From NCBI GenBank assembly GCA_965223355.1, contig CBDCWE010000003.1, forward strand, positions 372,001-436,000: 64,000 nucleotides of DNA, read 5' to 3'. The translations under genes were made by a program, and so were the position numbers. How positions within the stretch are numbered: position 1 is the first letter of the stretch; each line of letters opens with the position of its first letter. The notes below the pieces were generated by a model, which was not told the DNA's origin, searched no databases, and saw nothing but the letters and a program-made list of their open reading frames with translations. Positions 1 to 8,069 of this stretch are shown piece after piece. The DNA is from Tectiglobus sp965223355. GTDB taxonomy: Bacteria; Pseudomonadota; Alphaproteobacteria; Rhizobiales; Hyphomicrobiaceae.

Positions 1-1107
1 GAACGCCCGCGCTGGTTTGCGCGTGATGGCGTTGCGCAGGAAGATCACTATTCGTTCCGCCGCACCGCGGTGCATGACATGGTCGCCCACGAGGTCCAAG
101 CCGTGCGCGAGCGCGTCGCGCTGATGGACATTTCGGCGTTTTCCAAGGTCGAGTTGGTTGGTCCGGACGCCGCCGCGATGCTCGATCGCCTGGTCGCCAA
201 CCGGTTGGCGAAGTCCGTCGGCGGCATCACACTGACGCACATCCTCAATCGGCGCGGGCGCATCGAGTTGGAGTTGACCGTTGTGCGCATGGCGGCGGAC
301 CGGTTCTATCTCGTGTGTGCCGCGTTCTTCGAGCAACGCCTGATCGACCATCTCAATCATCATCGCAACGGCGCCGACGCCGAAGTGATCAACCGCTCCA
401 ACGACTGGTCGGCGATCGCGCTGCAAGGCCCGAAATCGCGCGCCGTGCTCGGTGCCGCGACATCTGCTGTGCTCGACAATGCCAGTTTCAGGTGGCTCTC
501 GGCACGGGAGATCGACATCGCCGGCCACCGGATGTGGGCGTTGCGGCTGTCCTATGCCGGCGAACTGGGCTGGGAAATTCATGGCCGCCGCGAACACATG
601 CTCGCGGTTTACGATGCGCTGTGGGCGGCCGGCGAAGCGCACGCCATTGCAGACTACGGTTCATTTGCCATGAACGCGATGCGGATGGAAAAGGCCTTCA
701 AGGGCGCCGGCGAATTGACCAACGAGGTGACCCTGGCGGAAGCCGACGTGATGCGGTTCGTCAAGTTGGACAAGGGCGAATTCCTCGGCAAGGCTGAAAC
801 CGCGGCCAGCGCTGCCGGCACGCTTGCCTGGATTTGCGCCTATCTCGAAATCGAGGCCGACGGTGACGTCGACGGCAATGGCTCTGAAGCTGTGTTGTGC
901 GGCGGCCAACCGGTGGGGCTGACAAGCTCGCTCGCCTACGGCCACACGGTCGGCAAGATCCTCGCCTTCGCCTATGTCAGGCCGGAAGCCGCCGTACCGG
1001 GCACCGAAGTCGACGTTGTGCTGCTCGGTGAACCGCGTAAGGGACGGATCCTCGGCCAACCGGCCTACGACCCGGCCAGCCTGCGGCCAAGGGCAGATGC
1101 ATCATGA
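1..1107 (+). CDS. GcvT-domain demethylase, C-terminal part (dimethylglycine/sarcosine dehydrogenase-like)
   Basis: The frame is open to base 1, so only the C-terminal 368 residues are visible. They form a GcvT tetrahydrofolate-binding fold (FRRTAVHDMVAHEV near residue 19, then LQGPKSRAVL and LSYAGELGWEIH) followed by a short C-terminal barrel. The ERPRWF stretch at the very edge is typical of the junction between an N-terminal FAD oxidase domain and GcvT in dimethylglycine/sarcosine dehydrogenase-like proteins. I therefore infer a fused FAD-GcvT demethylase that moves an N-methyl group to folate in the cytoplasm. Its stop overlaps the next start by four bases (ATGA), so it is translationally coupled to the MDR and enolase-superfamily genes. 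The exact substrate cannot be read from the sequence. A stand-alone GcvT protein is possible if the upstream part is missing. Confidence 0.8.
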   Translation, partial: ERPRWFARDGVAQEDHYSFRRTAVHDMVAHEVQAVRERVALMDISAFSKVELVGPDAAAMLDRLVANRLAKSVGGITLTHILNRRGRIELELTVVRMAADRFYLVCAAFFEQRLIDHLNHHRNGADAEVINRSNDWSAIALQGPKSRAVLGAATSAVLDNASFRWLSAREIDIAGHRMWALRLSYAGELGWEIHGRREHMLAVYDALWAAGEAHAIADYGSFAMNAMRMEKAFKGAGELTNEVTLAEADVMRFVKLDKGEFLGKAETAASAAGTLAWICAYLEIEADGDVDGNGSEAVLCGGQPVGLTSSLAYGHTVGKILAFAYVRPEAAVPGTEVDVVLLGEPRKGRILGQPAYDPASLRPRADAS

Positions 1108-2222
1108 GCACGCGTTACCAAATACCTGCGACGATGGCCGCCATGGTCCTGACGGGGCATGGCGACCTCGACAAGCTGGTTTGGCACGACGACTGGCCGA
1201 CGCCGAGGCCGGCGGCGGGCGAAGTCCTCATCAAGGTTCATGCCTGCGGCCTCAACAACACCGACGTCAACACGCGAACCGCCTGGTATTCGAAGGGCGT
1301 CAGCGATGAAACAACGGGTGGCGCGTTCGAGACCGCGCAAGCCGACGATGCAACGTGGGGTGGCGCTGCGATCACCTTTCCGCGCATTCAAGGCGCCGAC
1401 GTTGCCGGCACGGTCGTGGCCGTCGGCCAAGGTGTGGACGACGCGATGATCGGCAAGCGGGTGCTCATCGATACCTGGCTGCGTGATTGGAATGATCCCC
1501 TGAACTTCGACAAGTGCGGCTATTTCGGCTCCGAATGCGATGGTGGATTTGCCGCCTACACGAAAACTGACCACCGCAATGTTCATGCCGTCGAGAGCGG
1601 TCTGACCAGCGCCGAACTGGCAACCTTCGCGACGGCCTATATCACGGCCGAAAACATGCTGAACCGCGCCAACGTCGGCAGCGGCGACCGCGTCCTGATC
1701 CCGGGCGCATCCGGCGGCGTCGGCTCGGCCTTGATCCAACTCGCCAAGCGGCGTGGGGCGCTAACAATCGCAATGGCAAGCGCAGCCAAGCACGATCAGC
1801 TTCGCGCCCTCGAACCGACGGCGATGCTGCCGCGCGCACCGGTTGATCTGACGGCCGCGCTCAAGGCGGCGACCGGTCAGGAAACTGTCACGGTGGTCGC
1901 CGATGTGGTGGGCGGCAAATCCTGGCCGGCGCTGATCGACGTGCTGGCGCGTGGCGGGCGCTATACCTGTGCCGGGGCGATTGCCGGGCCGATGGTGGAC
2001 TTCGACCTGCGCACCTTTTATTTGCGTGATCTCACGTTTACCGGTGCCACAATCGTGGCCCCCGGCACCTTTGCGGACCTTGCCGGCTACATTGAACGTG
2101 GCGAGGTGAGGCCACTTCTGGCAGGCACCTACCCGCTCGACAAACTGCGCGAGGCACAGCAGGCCTTTATCGATAAGCAGCACGTCGGCAACATCGTCGT
2201 GAGCGTTGACGGTTCGCCATGA
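1104..2222 (+). CDS. Medium-chain dehydrogenase/reductase (zinc-independent alcohol dehydrogenase/quinone oxidoreductase type)
   Basis: The 372-residue protein has an N-terminal GroES-like domain (about residues 12-165) and a Rossmann domain whose nucleotide loop GASGGVGSAL lies near residues 201-210. The structural-zinc cysteine cluster of classical alcohol dehydrogenases is absent, so a zinc-free NAD(P)H-dependent reductase is likely. A long insert at about residues 60-92 (between NNTDVNTRTAWYSKG and FPRIQGADVAG) is characteristic of one MDR subgroup. The gene overlaps both neighbours by four bases and so sits inside the demethylase/enolase-superfamily operon. There it would handle an oxidised or unsaturated intermediate. 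That role is inference from position, and the substrate is unknown. Confidence 0.8.
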   Translation: MSTRYQIPATMAAMVLTGHGDLDKLVWHDDWPTPRPAAGEVLIKVHACGLNNTDVNTRTAWYSKGVSDETTGGAFETAQADDATWGGAAITFPRIQGADVAGTVVAVGQGVDDAMIGKRVLIDTWLRDWNDPLNFDKCGYFGSECDGGFAAYTKTDHRNVHAVESGLTSAELATFATAYITAENMLNRANVGSGDRVLIPGASGGVGSALIQLAKRRGALTIAMASAAKHDQLRALEPTAMLPRAPVDLTAALKAATGQETVTVVADVVGGKSWPALIDVLARGGRYTCAGAIAGPMVDFDLRTFYLRDLTFTGATIVAPGTFADLAGYIERGEVRPLLAGTYPLDKLREAQQAFIDKQHVGNIVVSVDGSP

Positions 2223-3331
2223 AGATAACCCGTATCCGCATCTTCAAGACGCACCTTCCTTATGTGGGTGGCGCCTACGGATGGGGGGCGGGCAACGCGA
2301 TCAAGGTGGCCCAGACGTCGGTGGTCGTGATCGACACCGATGCCGGGATCGCGGGTGCCGGCGAATTCTGTCCGTGCGGCGAGAACTACATGGTTGCCCA
2401 TTCCGAGGGCGTTCAAGCCGCCGGCCGCCTGCTGGCGCCGCGCCTCATCGGTGCAGACCCACGCCAGGTTGCGCACATCGAACGCGTTATGGACCATACC
2501 ATCCAGGGCCACGGCTATGCCAAAGCGCCGTTCGATGCGGCGTGCTGGGATATTCTCGGCAAAGCCACAGGTCAGCCGGTGTGGATGCTGCTCGGCGGCA
2601 AGCTCACCGACGGGGCGCCAATGTACCGGGTCGCGCCACAACGGGCCGCTGGCGAAATGCGCCGCGAAATGGACCAACACCGGGCGGCCGGATACCGCCA
2701 GTTCCAGATCAAGGTCGGGGCCGACTGGGCGGGCGACATCGATCGTATTCGCGAGACGGTTCCACAGCTCAAGCCCGGCGAACAGATATTCGCCGATGCC
2801 AACAAGGGCTGGCGGGTCGACGAAGCCCAGCGCGTCGCGCGCGCAACCCGCGATCTCGATTACTATTTTGAGCAGCCTTGCCTGACCTACGAGGAATGCC
2901 AACAGGTGCGGCGGCGGATCGACCTGCCGATGAAGCTCGATGAATGCATTACAGACATTCGCACGGCCCATCGCGTGGTCGAAGACCGGGGGGCAGAAGT
3001 CTGCTGCCTCAAGATCTCGAACCTCGGCGGCCTTTCGAAGGCGCGTCGGGTGCGGGATTATCTGGTCGACAACCGCATCGCGGTGGTCTGCGAAGATACC
3101 TGGGGCGGCGAAATCGCCACGGCAGCAGTCGCCCACTTCGCGGTGTCGACGCCGCAAGAATTCCTGGTCAACAGCACCGACCTCCACAACTACAACACGC
3201 GCTCGACCGGTGCGCCCGGACCGGCAACCGCCGACGGCAAACTTTATGCGCCGGACACGCCCGGTCTCGGCGTCGAGGCCGATTTCGACAGCCTCGGCCC
3301 CGCCGTCGCCCACTACGGGGAGGGCTCATGA
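2219..3331 (+). CDS. Enolase-superfamily enzyme 1 (mandelate racemase/muconate lactonizing group)
   Basis: The 370-residue protein has the capping domain (about 1-125) and TIM barrel of the MR/MLE group. Visible active-site residues are K165 (FQIKVG) on the second barrel strand, metal ligands D193 (FADANKGW), E218 (FEQPC) and D241 (LDEC), and K265 (CLKISNLGG) on the sixth strand. Two opposed lysines fit a 1,1-proton-transfer or dehydration enzyme, such as the known cis-3-hydroxyproline dehydratases and the 4-hydroxyproline betaine 2-epimerase of this group. It is first of three tandem paralogues, and ATGA overlaps at both ends show one operon. The presence of a demethylase and a ferredoxin reductase makes a betaine or hydroxyproline-type substrate my preferred inference. 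The family call is firm; the reaction is not proven. Confidence 0.85.
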   Translation: MKITRIRIFKTHLPYVGGAYGWGAGNAIKVAQTSVVVIDTDAGIAGAGEFCPCGENYMVAHSEGVQAAGRLLAPRLIGADPRQVAHIERVMDHTIQGHGYAKAPFDAACWDILGKATGQPVWMLLGGKLTDGAPMYRVAPQRAAGEMRREMDQHRAAGYRQFQIKVGADWAGDIDRIRETVPQLKPGEQIFADANKGWRVDEAQRVARATRDLDYYFEQPCLTYEECQQVRRRIDLPMKLDECITDIRTAHRVVEDRGAEVCCLKISNLGGLSKARRVRDYLVDNRIAVVCEDTWGGEIATAAVAHFAVSTPQEFLVNSTDLHNYNTRSTGAPGPATADGKLYAPDTPGLGVEADFDSLGPAVAHYGEGS

Positions 3332-4446
3332 AAATTGCGCGCATCACCGTTTGGCAGTGCGACCTGGCGCTTCGCAACCGCTATTTTCTGTCGGGCGGGC
3401 GCCTGCGCTTTGACCAACTCGACACGACGTTCGTGCGCTTGGACACCGATGACGGGCTTAGGGGTTGGGGCGAGGGGTGCCCGTGGGGACATACCTATCT
3501 GCCGGCACACGGTGCCGGCATCCGTGCCGCGCTGGCGCTGCTGGCACCGGCGCTGATCGGCCGCGACCCGCGCGCGCTCGATGACATTAACCGCATCATG
3601 GATGTGACCCTGCCGGGCCATCTCTTCGCCAAGAGCCCGCTCGACATTGCCTGCTGGGATCTTCTGGGCAAGGCTTCCGGAATGCCGGTCTGGCAGCTAC
3701 TCGGCGGCGCCGAGCCGACACCGGTTCACGTCAATTCGTCGATCTCGACCGGTACGCCGGAAGAAATGATCGCGCTGATCACAGCCGCGCGCGCTGCCGG
3801 TTATCGGACGCATTCCGCCAAGATCGGTGGCGCGGACGCGGCCGCCGACATCGCCCGGATCGAGGCCATCACCTCGGCGCTAGCAGCCGGCGAGACCGTG
3901 ACGTTCGATGTCAACCGGGCCTGGACGCCGGGCGTCGCGCTCCAGGTGCTCAACAGCGTCGCGACCACGAGCTGGGTCGAACAACCCTGCGAGACATTGG
4001 AGCAATGTGCCTACGTTGCTCACAGGGTCCGCCAGCCGGTCCTGCTCGATGAGTGTCTCACCACCTTTGGCGATCACCTCAACGCCTGGTCGACCAACTC
4101 CTGCGCGGGTCTCAAGATCAAACCCAACCGGCTCGGCGGCTTGACCAAGTGCCGGCAGGTTAGAGACTTTGCGCTGTCGGTGGGATGGCAGATGCACATC
4201 GAGGACGTGGGTGGGTCCGTGTTGGCCGATACCGCCGCCATTCACCTCGCGGCATCGACGCCACCGCCATTTCGCATGGACAGCTGGCTCAGCCACGATC
4301 ATCTGACCGTCGATCCGGCGCCGGGACAGGGCGCGCGCAACATCGCCGGGCGCGCGACGCCGCCGAGTACGCCAGGCATTGGCGTCGAGCCGGATCTCGA
4401 CGTGCTCGGCGAGCCGGTCGCCATCTATGAAGCCGGTGCACCATGA
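3328..4446 (+). CDS. Enolase-superfamily enzyme 2 (mandelate racemase/muconate lactonizing group)
   Basis: I chose the ATG at 3328 because it overlaps the preceding stop by four bases and starts with MKIARITVW, matching the N-termini of the two sister genes; the frame stays open upstream but only through the neighbour. The 372-residue product keeps K165 (HSAKIGG), D194 and N196 (FDVNRAW), E219 (VEQPC), D241 (LDEC) and K265 in GLKIKPNRLGG. The last motif looks more like the N-acylamino acid racemase/o-succinylbenzoate synthase style than the equivalents in genes 1 and 3. Its active-site loops (SGGRLRFDQ, CPWGHTY) also differ from both sisters. It therefore probably acts on a different epimer or intermediate of the same pathway. 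The enzyme class is clear, the substrate is not. Confidence 0.85.
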   Translation: MKIARITVWQCDLALRNRYFLSGGRLRFDQLDTTFVRLDTDDGLRGWGEGCPWGHTYLPAHGAGIRAALALLAPALIGRDPRALDDINRIMDVTLPGHLFAKSPLDIACWDLLGKASGMPVWQLLGGAEPTPVHVNSSISTGTPEEMIALITAARAAGYRTHSAKIGGADAAADIARIEAITSALAAGETVTFDVNRAWTPGVALQVLNSVATTSWVEQPCETLEQCAYVAHRVRQPVLLDECLTTFGDHLNAWSTNSCAGLKIKPNRLGGLTKCRQVRDFALSVGWQMHIEDVGGSVLADTAAIHLAASTPPPFRMDSWLSHDHLTVDPAPGQGARNIAGRATPPSTPGIGVEPDLDVLGEPVAIYEAGAP

Positions 4447-5546
4447 AGGTTGCCCGCATCACGCTATGGCACGTGCCGTTGACCAGCCACACGCCCTACT
4501 ACATGGCGGCCGGCAAAGCCTGCGATACCGTCACGTCCGTGGTCGTGCGTTTGCAGACGGATTGCGACCTGGTGGGCTGGGGCGAGGTCTGCCCCATCCC
4601 GCACTATCTGCCGGCCTATGCAGGCGGAGTTATTCCGGCGATCGAAGAATTGGCACCTGCGATCCTGGGCGCCGATCCGATTGGCGCGGAAGCCCTGATG
4701 GCTAAGCTTGACGCGCATCTGCACGGCCACCCCTACGCCAAATCCGCCATTGACATCGCGCTGTGGGACCTGACCGGGAAGGCTGCAAACCTGCCGATCG
4801 CCACGCTGCTCGGCGGGCGTCAGGCCGACCGTCTGGCGCTCTATCATTCGGTGACCTGCATCGATCCGCACGAAATGGCGCGCATCGCAACGGACGCGCA
4901 ACGCCAGGGTATCAAACAGTTCCAGATCAAGCTTGGTGCCGACAATGACTGGCAGGCCGACGTCGCGCGCCTGACGCTGGCCCGCGAGGCGGTCGGGCCC
5001 GGGCCGCTGGTCTACGGCGACTGGAACTGCGGTGCCAAGCGGCTAGAGGCGATCCGCGTCGGCCGTGCCGTCGCTGACCTCGACGTCATGCTCGAACAGC
5101 CGTGCGCGACACTGGCAGAATGTGCAGCCGTCAAGGCGGCGACAGCGTTGCCGATGAAAATTGACGAATCCGCGCATGATACAGCCTCATTGATGCAGGC
5201 CGACGCGCTCGGCTGTATGGACGCTGTTGCGCTCAAACTGTCGAAGTTCGGTGGCATCGGGCCATTGCGACGGGCCCGCGACCTGTGCCTCCATTTCGGA
5301 ACCCGCATGTGCATTGAAGATACCTGGGGTTCGGATATCGCGACCGCGGCGGCCCTGCAGGTTGGTGCAGCGACACCGCCCGCCGGTGTCCTCAATGTTT
5401 GCGATCTTGCCGGATATGTGAGCCCGCGCATTGCGCACGACGGGCCGACGCGCGATAACGGCGCAATCGCCGTTCCGACCGGACCCGGGCTCGGCATAAC
5501 GCCGGATCCGGAGATCCTCGGCAAACCCGTTGCACAGTTCGACTGA
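4443..5546 (+). CDS. Enolase-superfamily enzyme 3 (mandelate racemase/muconate lactonizing group)
   Basis: This is a 367-residue MR/MLE-group barrel enzyme with K163 (FQIKLG), D193 and N195 (YGDWNCG), E218 (LEQPC), D241 (IDES) and K265 (ALKLSKFGG). All catalytic and Mg2+ positions are intact. The D-W-N variant of the first metal motif and the W in loop residues 44-47 (VGWGEVC) set it apart from gene 1. 4-Hydroxyproline betaine 2-epimerase belongs to this enzyme group, so an epimerase is a reasonable guess for one of the three genes, but residue patterns alone cannot say which. The start overlaps the preceding stop (ATGA). The stop lies in a small perfect palindrome at 5542-5557, and a 49-base gap precedes the flavoprotein gene. 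Confidence 0.85.
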   Translation: MKVARITLWHVPLTSHTPYYMAAGKACDTVTSVVVRLQTDCDLVGWGEVCPIPHYLPAYAGGVIPAIEELAPAILGADPIGAEALMAKLDAHLHGHPYAKSAIDIALWDLTGKAANLPIATLLGGRQADRLALYHSVTCIDPHEMARIATDAQRQGIKQFQIKLGADNDWQADVARLTLAREAVGPGPLVYGDWNCGAKRLEAIRVGRAVADLDVMLEQPCATLAECAAVKAATALPMKIDESAHDTASLMQADALGCMDAVALKLSKFGGIGPLRRARDLCLHFGTRMCIEDTWGSDIATAAALQVGAATPPAGVLNVCDLAGYVSPRIAHDGPTRDNGAIAVPTGPGLGITPDPEILGKPVAQFD

Positions 5547-5557
5547 TCTGGATCAGT
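5542..5557. other. 16-bp perfect palindrome over the stop of the third enolase-superfamily gene
   Basis: ACTGATC-TG-GATCAGT covers the TGA stop at 5544-5546. It could be an operator or a weak RNA hairpin. No T-run follows, so a terminator is unlikely. Confidence 0.3.
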
Positions 5558-5595
5558 GCCGACCCGTGACAGCGGCGGCAACCGTGTGAGGACGA

Positions 5596-6819
5596 ATGAA
5601 CGAGATCGAGCGCATTGTCATCGTCGGTGGCGGGCAGGCTGGCGCCAGCGCCGCGGCGCGGCTGCGCGGCCGTGGGTTTGGCGGCACCATCACACTGGTG
5701 TGCAGGGAACCGATCGCACCCTATCAGCGCCCACCCTTGTCAAAGAAATATCTGATTGGCGAGATGGATCGCGACCGGCTGTTGATCAAGCCCGCGGCCT
5801 TCTACAAGGATAGCGGGGTCGACTTGCGCACCGGTGTCGAGGCAACGGCCATCGACCGAGACAGTCGGGAGATTACGCTCTCGGACGGCAGCGTGCTGGC
5901 CTGGGACCGCCTGCTGCTGTGCACCGGCACCAAGCCGCACATGCTGCCGACAGCGATGACGTCGGGCCTCGAAAACGTTCACACGATCCGCACCATCGAA
6001 GATGTCGACCAACTCCAAGCGAAGCTTGCAACTGCCAAGCATGTGCTCGTCGTCGGCGGTGGCTATATCGGGCTCGAGGCGGCGGCGGTTGTGCGCCAAC
6101 TGGGCATCGCGGCTAGTATCGTCGAGGCCGGTCAACGCATTCTGCAGCGCGTCGCGGCGCAGGCAACCTCGCGCCGGATCGCGCAGTTGCACCGCGGCAA
6201 CGGCGTCGAGATCTTTACGCAAACCGGACTGCAGTCTTTGGAACCGCTGCCGGCCGGCCGCTGCCGGGCCCGGCTCGATACCGGCACCGAACGGGTCGTC
6301 GAGCTCGTGATCGTCGGGATTGGCGTCGCGCCGGAAACGGCGCTGGCGGCGGCTTGCGGCCTGACCCTCGACAACGGTGTCGCCGTCGATACGGCCTGCC
6401 GGACATCGGACCCCAGGATCTTTGCAGCCGGAGATTGCGCGTCGTTTCCATGGCGCGGCGAGCGCATTCGCCTCGAGTCCGTACAAAACGCCATCGATCA
6501 GGCCGAGGCTGCCGCCGACAGCATGCTCGGCCACGATGTTTGCTATGACCCTGTGCCGTGGTTCTGGTCGAATCAATTCGACGTCAAGCTGCAAATTGCA
6601 GGGTTGAACCGCGGTTATGAGCAGGTCGTCGAACGGCCGGGCCGGCGCGAGAGCACCGGTTCAGTGTGGTATTTCGCCGGCGATCAATTGCTGGCGGTCG
6701 ATGCCTTCAATGATGGCGCCGCCTACATGACCGGCAAGCGGCTGCTGGAGGCCCGCCGTTCGCCGCCCGTCGACCAGATTGGTGATCCCGCCAAGCCGCT
6801 GAAAGGCTTCTTAGGTTAG
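5596..6819 (+). CDS. FAD/NAD(P)H-dependent ferredoxin (rubredoxin) reductase-like protein
   Basis: The 407-residue protein belongs to the putidaredoxin/rhodocoxin reductase type. It has an FAD-binding GGGQAGAS loop at residues 11-18, an NAD(P)-binding GGGYIGLEAA loop near 154-163, an AAGDCASF FAD motif near 277-284, and a C-terminal reductase domain of about 85 residues. Such enzymes pass electrons from NAD(P)H to a 2Fe-2S ferredoxin that serves a Rieske oxygenase or a P450. No ferredoxin or Rieske gene is visible here, so the electron acceptor must be encoded upstream of the window or elsewhere. A GAGGA ribosome site lies just before the ATG. The same strand and 49-base gap suggest it belongs to the preceding catabolic operon and serves an oxidative demethylase. 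Confidence 0.85.
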   Translation: MNEIERIVIVGGGQAGASAAARLRGRGFGGTITLVCREPIAPYQRPPLSKKYLIGEMDRDRLLIKPAAFYKDSGVDLRTGVEATAIDRDSREITLSDGSVLAWDRLLLCTGTKPHMLPTAMTSGLENVHTIRTIEDVDQLQAKLATAKHVLVVGGGYIGLEAAAVVRQLGIAASIVEAGQRILQRVAAQATSRRIAQLHRGNGVEIFTQTGLQSLEPLPAGRCRARLDTGTERVVELVIVGIGVAPETALAAACGLTLDNGVAVDTACRTSDPRIFAAGDCASFPWRGERIRLESVQNAIDQAEAAADSMLGHDVCYDPVPWFWSNQFDVKLQIAGLNRGYEQVVERPGRRESTGSVWYFAGDQLLAVDAFNDGAAYMTGKRLLEARRSPPVDQIGDPAKPLKGFLG

Positions 6820-6901
6820 ATGTGAACTTTCAGGTCGATGGCATTTCAGAGTTGGCCGGAACGATCCCGTTTTCCCGCCCGGCACCCCAAGCTGCCTCGA
6901 G

Positions 6902-6946
6902 CCGCCTCGAGCCCATGAAGTGTGTCAATTCATGGGCTCGAGGCGG
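6902..6946. terminator. Perfect 18-bp stem-loop between convergent genes
   Basis: Arms 6902-6919 and 6929-6946 are perfectly complementary (CCGCCTCGAG... paired with ...CTCGAGGCGG) around a 9-base loop. The hairpin lies between the convergent ends of the ferredoxin reductase and AhpD-like genes, so it could act as a bidirectional terminator or transcript barrier. There is no T-run, so factor-independent termination is uncertain. Confidence 0.5.
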
Positions 6947-6981
6947 TATGAGGCGAAGCCGGAGAACTTTGTCACGGACGA

Positions 6982-7572
6982 TCAATGGCCGGCGGGTTTC
7001 TGATCGACGGGATCGCCAAGCACGTGCATCAAACGGTTGGCCCAGCCGAACAGCGCTGCCGACAGGATCAAATCGAGAATTTCCCCGGTTGCCAGGCCAG
7101 CATCCTTGAGCGCCCGGATGTGCTGCGGGCTGGCCCGGCTCGGCGTCTTCGACAATGCGACGGCGAAGTCGTAGATTGCCTGGTCGCGCGGCTCAAGTCT
7201 TGCCGCCTCTTCATCGGCAAACACCGCACCAACAACCGCATCACTCTTGGTCAGCTGCGCGTGGCGATCAGCGTGAACGGCAGCGCAGTAGATGCAGCGA
7301 TTGACAACCGAGGCGGCCAGCGCGCCAAGCTCACGCTCGGCGCGGCCCAGACCACCCTTGTGATACATGATGGTGTTGAACAGCGGTGAGCGGACTTTCA
7401 AGATCTCGGGGTCGTGAGCGAGAACCAGAACGTAGTCCGACACCTGCTGATTGGAAGGTGTGATCTGCAGGGCATCGCGTTGTTCGCACGTCGCCGTCTC
7501 GAGGCTGACCGGCTCGATCCGCGGCTGCCAGTGCGGAACGGATTTGGTGAAGGCGTGAATGACATCGCTCAT
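6982..7572 (-). CDS. Carboxymuconolactone decarboxylase/AhpD-like protein with CxxC motif
   Basis: The 196-residue protein has the peroxidase-related CMD fold. The motif NRCIYCAAVHADRH puts C93, C96 and H100 in the arrangement of the AhpD active site, preceded by the typical ERELGALAASVVN helix. AhpD-type proteins use the cysteine pair for peroxide reduction or as a thiol relay. Its start overlaps the stop of the second CMD gene by four bases (ATGA on the minus strand), so the two are translationally coupled. Paired CMD proteins of this kind are known next to flavin monooxygenases and uptake genes, which matches the operon here. It is the last gene of a four-gene minus-strand operon. The substrate is unknown. 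Confidence 0.8.
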   Translation of the reverse strand: MSDVIHAFTKSVPHWQPRIEPVSLETATCEQRDALQITPSNQQVSDYVLVLAHDPEILKVRSPLFNTIMYHKGGLGRAERELGALAASVVNRCIYCAAVHADRHAQLTKSDAVVGAVFADEEAARLEPRDQAIYDFAVALSKTPSRASPQHIRALKDAGLATGEILDLILSAALFGWANRLMHVLGDPVDQKPAGH

Positions 7573-8069
7573 GACAAGTCTCCGCTGAGCAGCGACAGTC
7601 CGGCGACGAGACGGACCTGGTAGGATAAAAACGCGACGAGTTCGGTGAGGCGGACGATGTCGGCATCCGAGACCCCGGCCGCCCGCAACGTTGCAATGTC
7701 ACTTGCCGTGATCTCACGCGGGGCGGTCGCAACGGCGTCGATGAAGGCGACCGGCGCTGCGATATCGGGCGCGACGTCGCCACGATGCGGGCGCGCGATC
7801 GGGACATAGTCCGGCGATTGCATCATGGCGCGATACCTTTGTGCCAGCTCGTCAGCGCCGTTGAGCGCTGCAACCCTGGCGGCAAGCGCTGCGCGCAGGT
7901 CGTGCGGCCAGGAGCCCGGCGCGCTCGGCTTCAAAACGGCATCTTCTGCCGTTTGTGTCATGATGAATATGTCGGCGCGCTCGGTTGCGGCGGCGCCGGC
8001 CGGTGATGTTTCCGCGACCGCGCTGCCGGTTATTGCCGTGGTGCGCCAGAGATCCGAAGCTGCGCTCAT
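7569..8069 (-). CDS. CMD-domain protein lacking the CxxC pair, partner of the AhpD-like gene
   Basis: I place the start at 8069, where the ATG overlaps the stop of the FAD protein gene by four bases; longer readings would run into that gene. The 166-residue product ends in a helical CMD-like region (about 75-166: ADELAQRYRAMMQSPDYVPIARP, then SDIATLRAAGVSDADIVRLTE and FLSYQVRLVAG). The redox cysteines of AhpD are absent, so it is probably a non-catalytic or structural partner of the downstream CxxC protein. This pairing resembles the two linked CMD families first named from adjacent Agrobacterium vitis genes. Translational coupling on both sides supports a complex. Its function is not established. 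Confidence 0.7.
   Translation of the reverse strand: MSAASDLWRTTAITGSAVAETSPAGAAATERADIFIMTQTAEDAVLKPSAPGSWPHDLRAALAARVAALNGADELAQRYRAMMQSPDYVPIARPHRGDVAPDIAAPVAFIDAVATAPREITASDIATLRAAGVSDADIVRLTELVAFLSYQVRLVAGLSLLSGDLS

Noticed and set aside
2129..3313. Long minus-strand frame opposite the MDR and enolase-superfamily genes
   Set aside because: It mirrors highly conserved plus-strand genes and has no motif or ribosome site; it is a GC-rich shadow.
2944..3327. N-terminal extension of the second enolase-superfamily gene
   Set aside because: It lies wholly inside the preceding gene in another frame. The ATG at 3328 matches the sister genes and overlaps the previous stop.
5740..6594. Minus-strand frame opposite the ferredoxin reductase
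   Set aside because: Its composition reflects the codon usage of the plus-strand gene; no domain or start signal.
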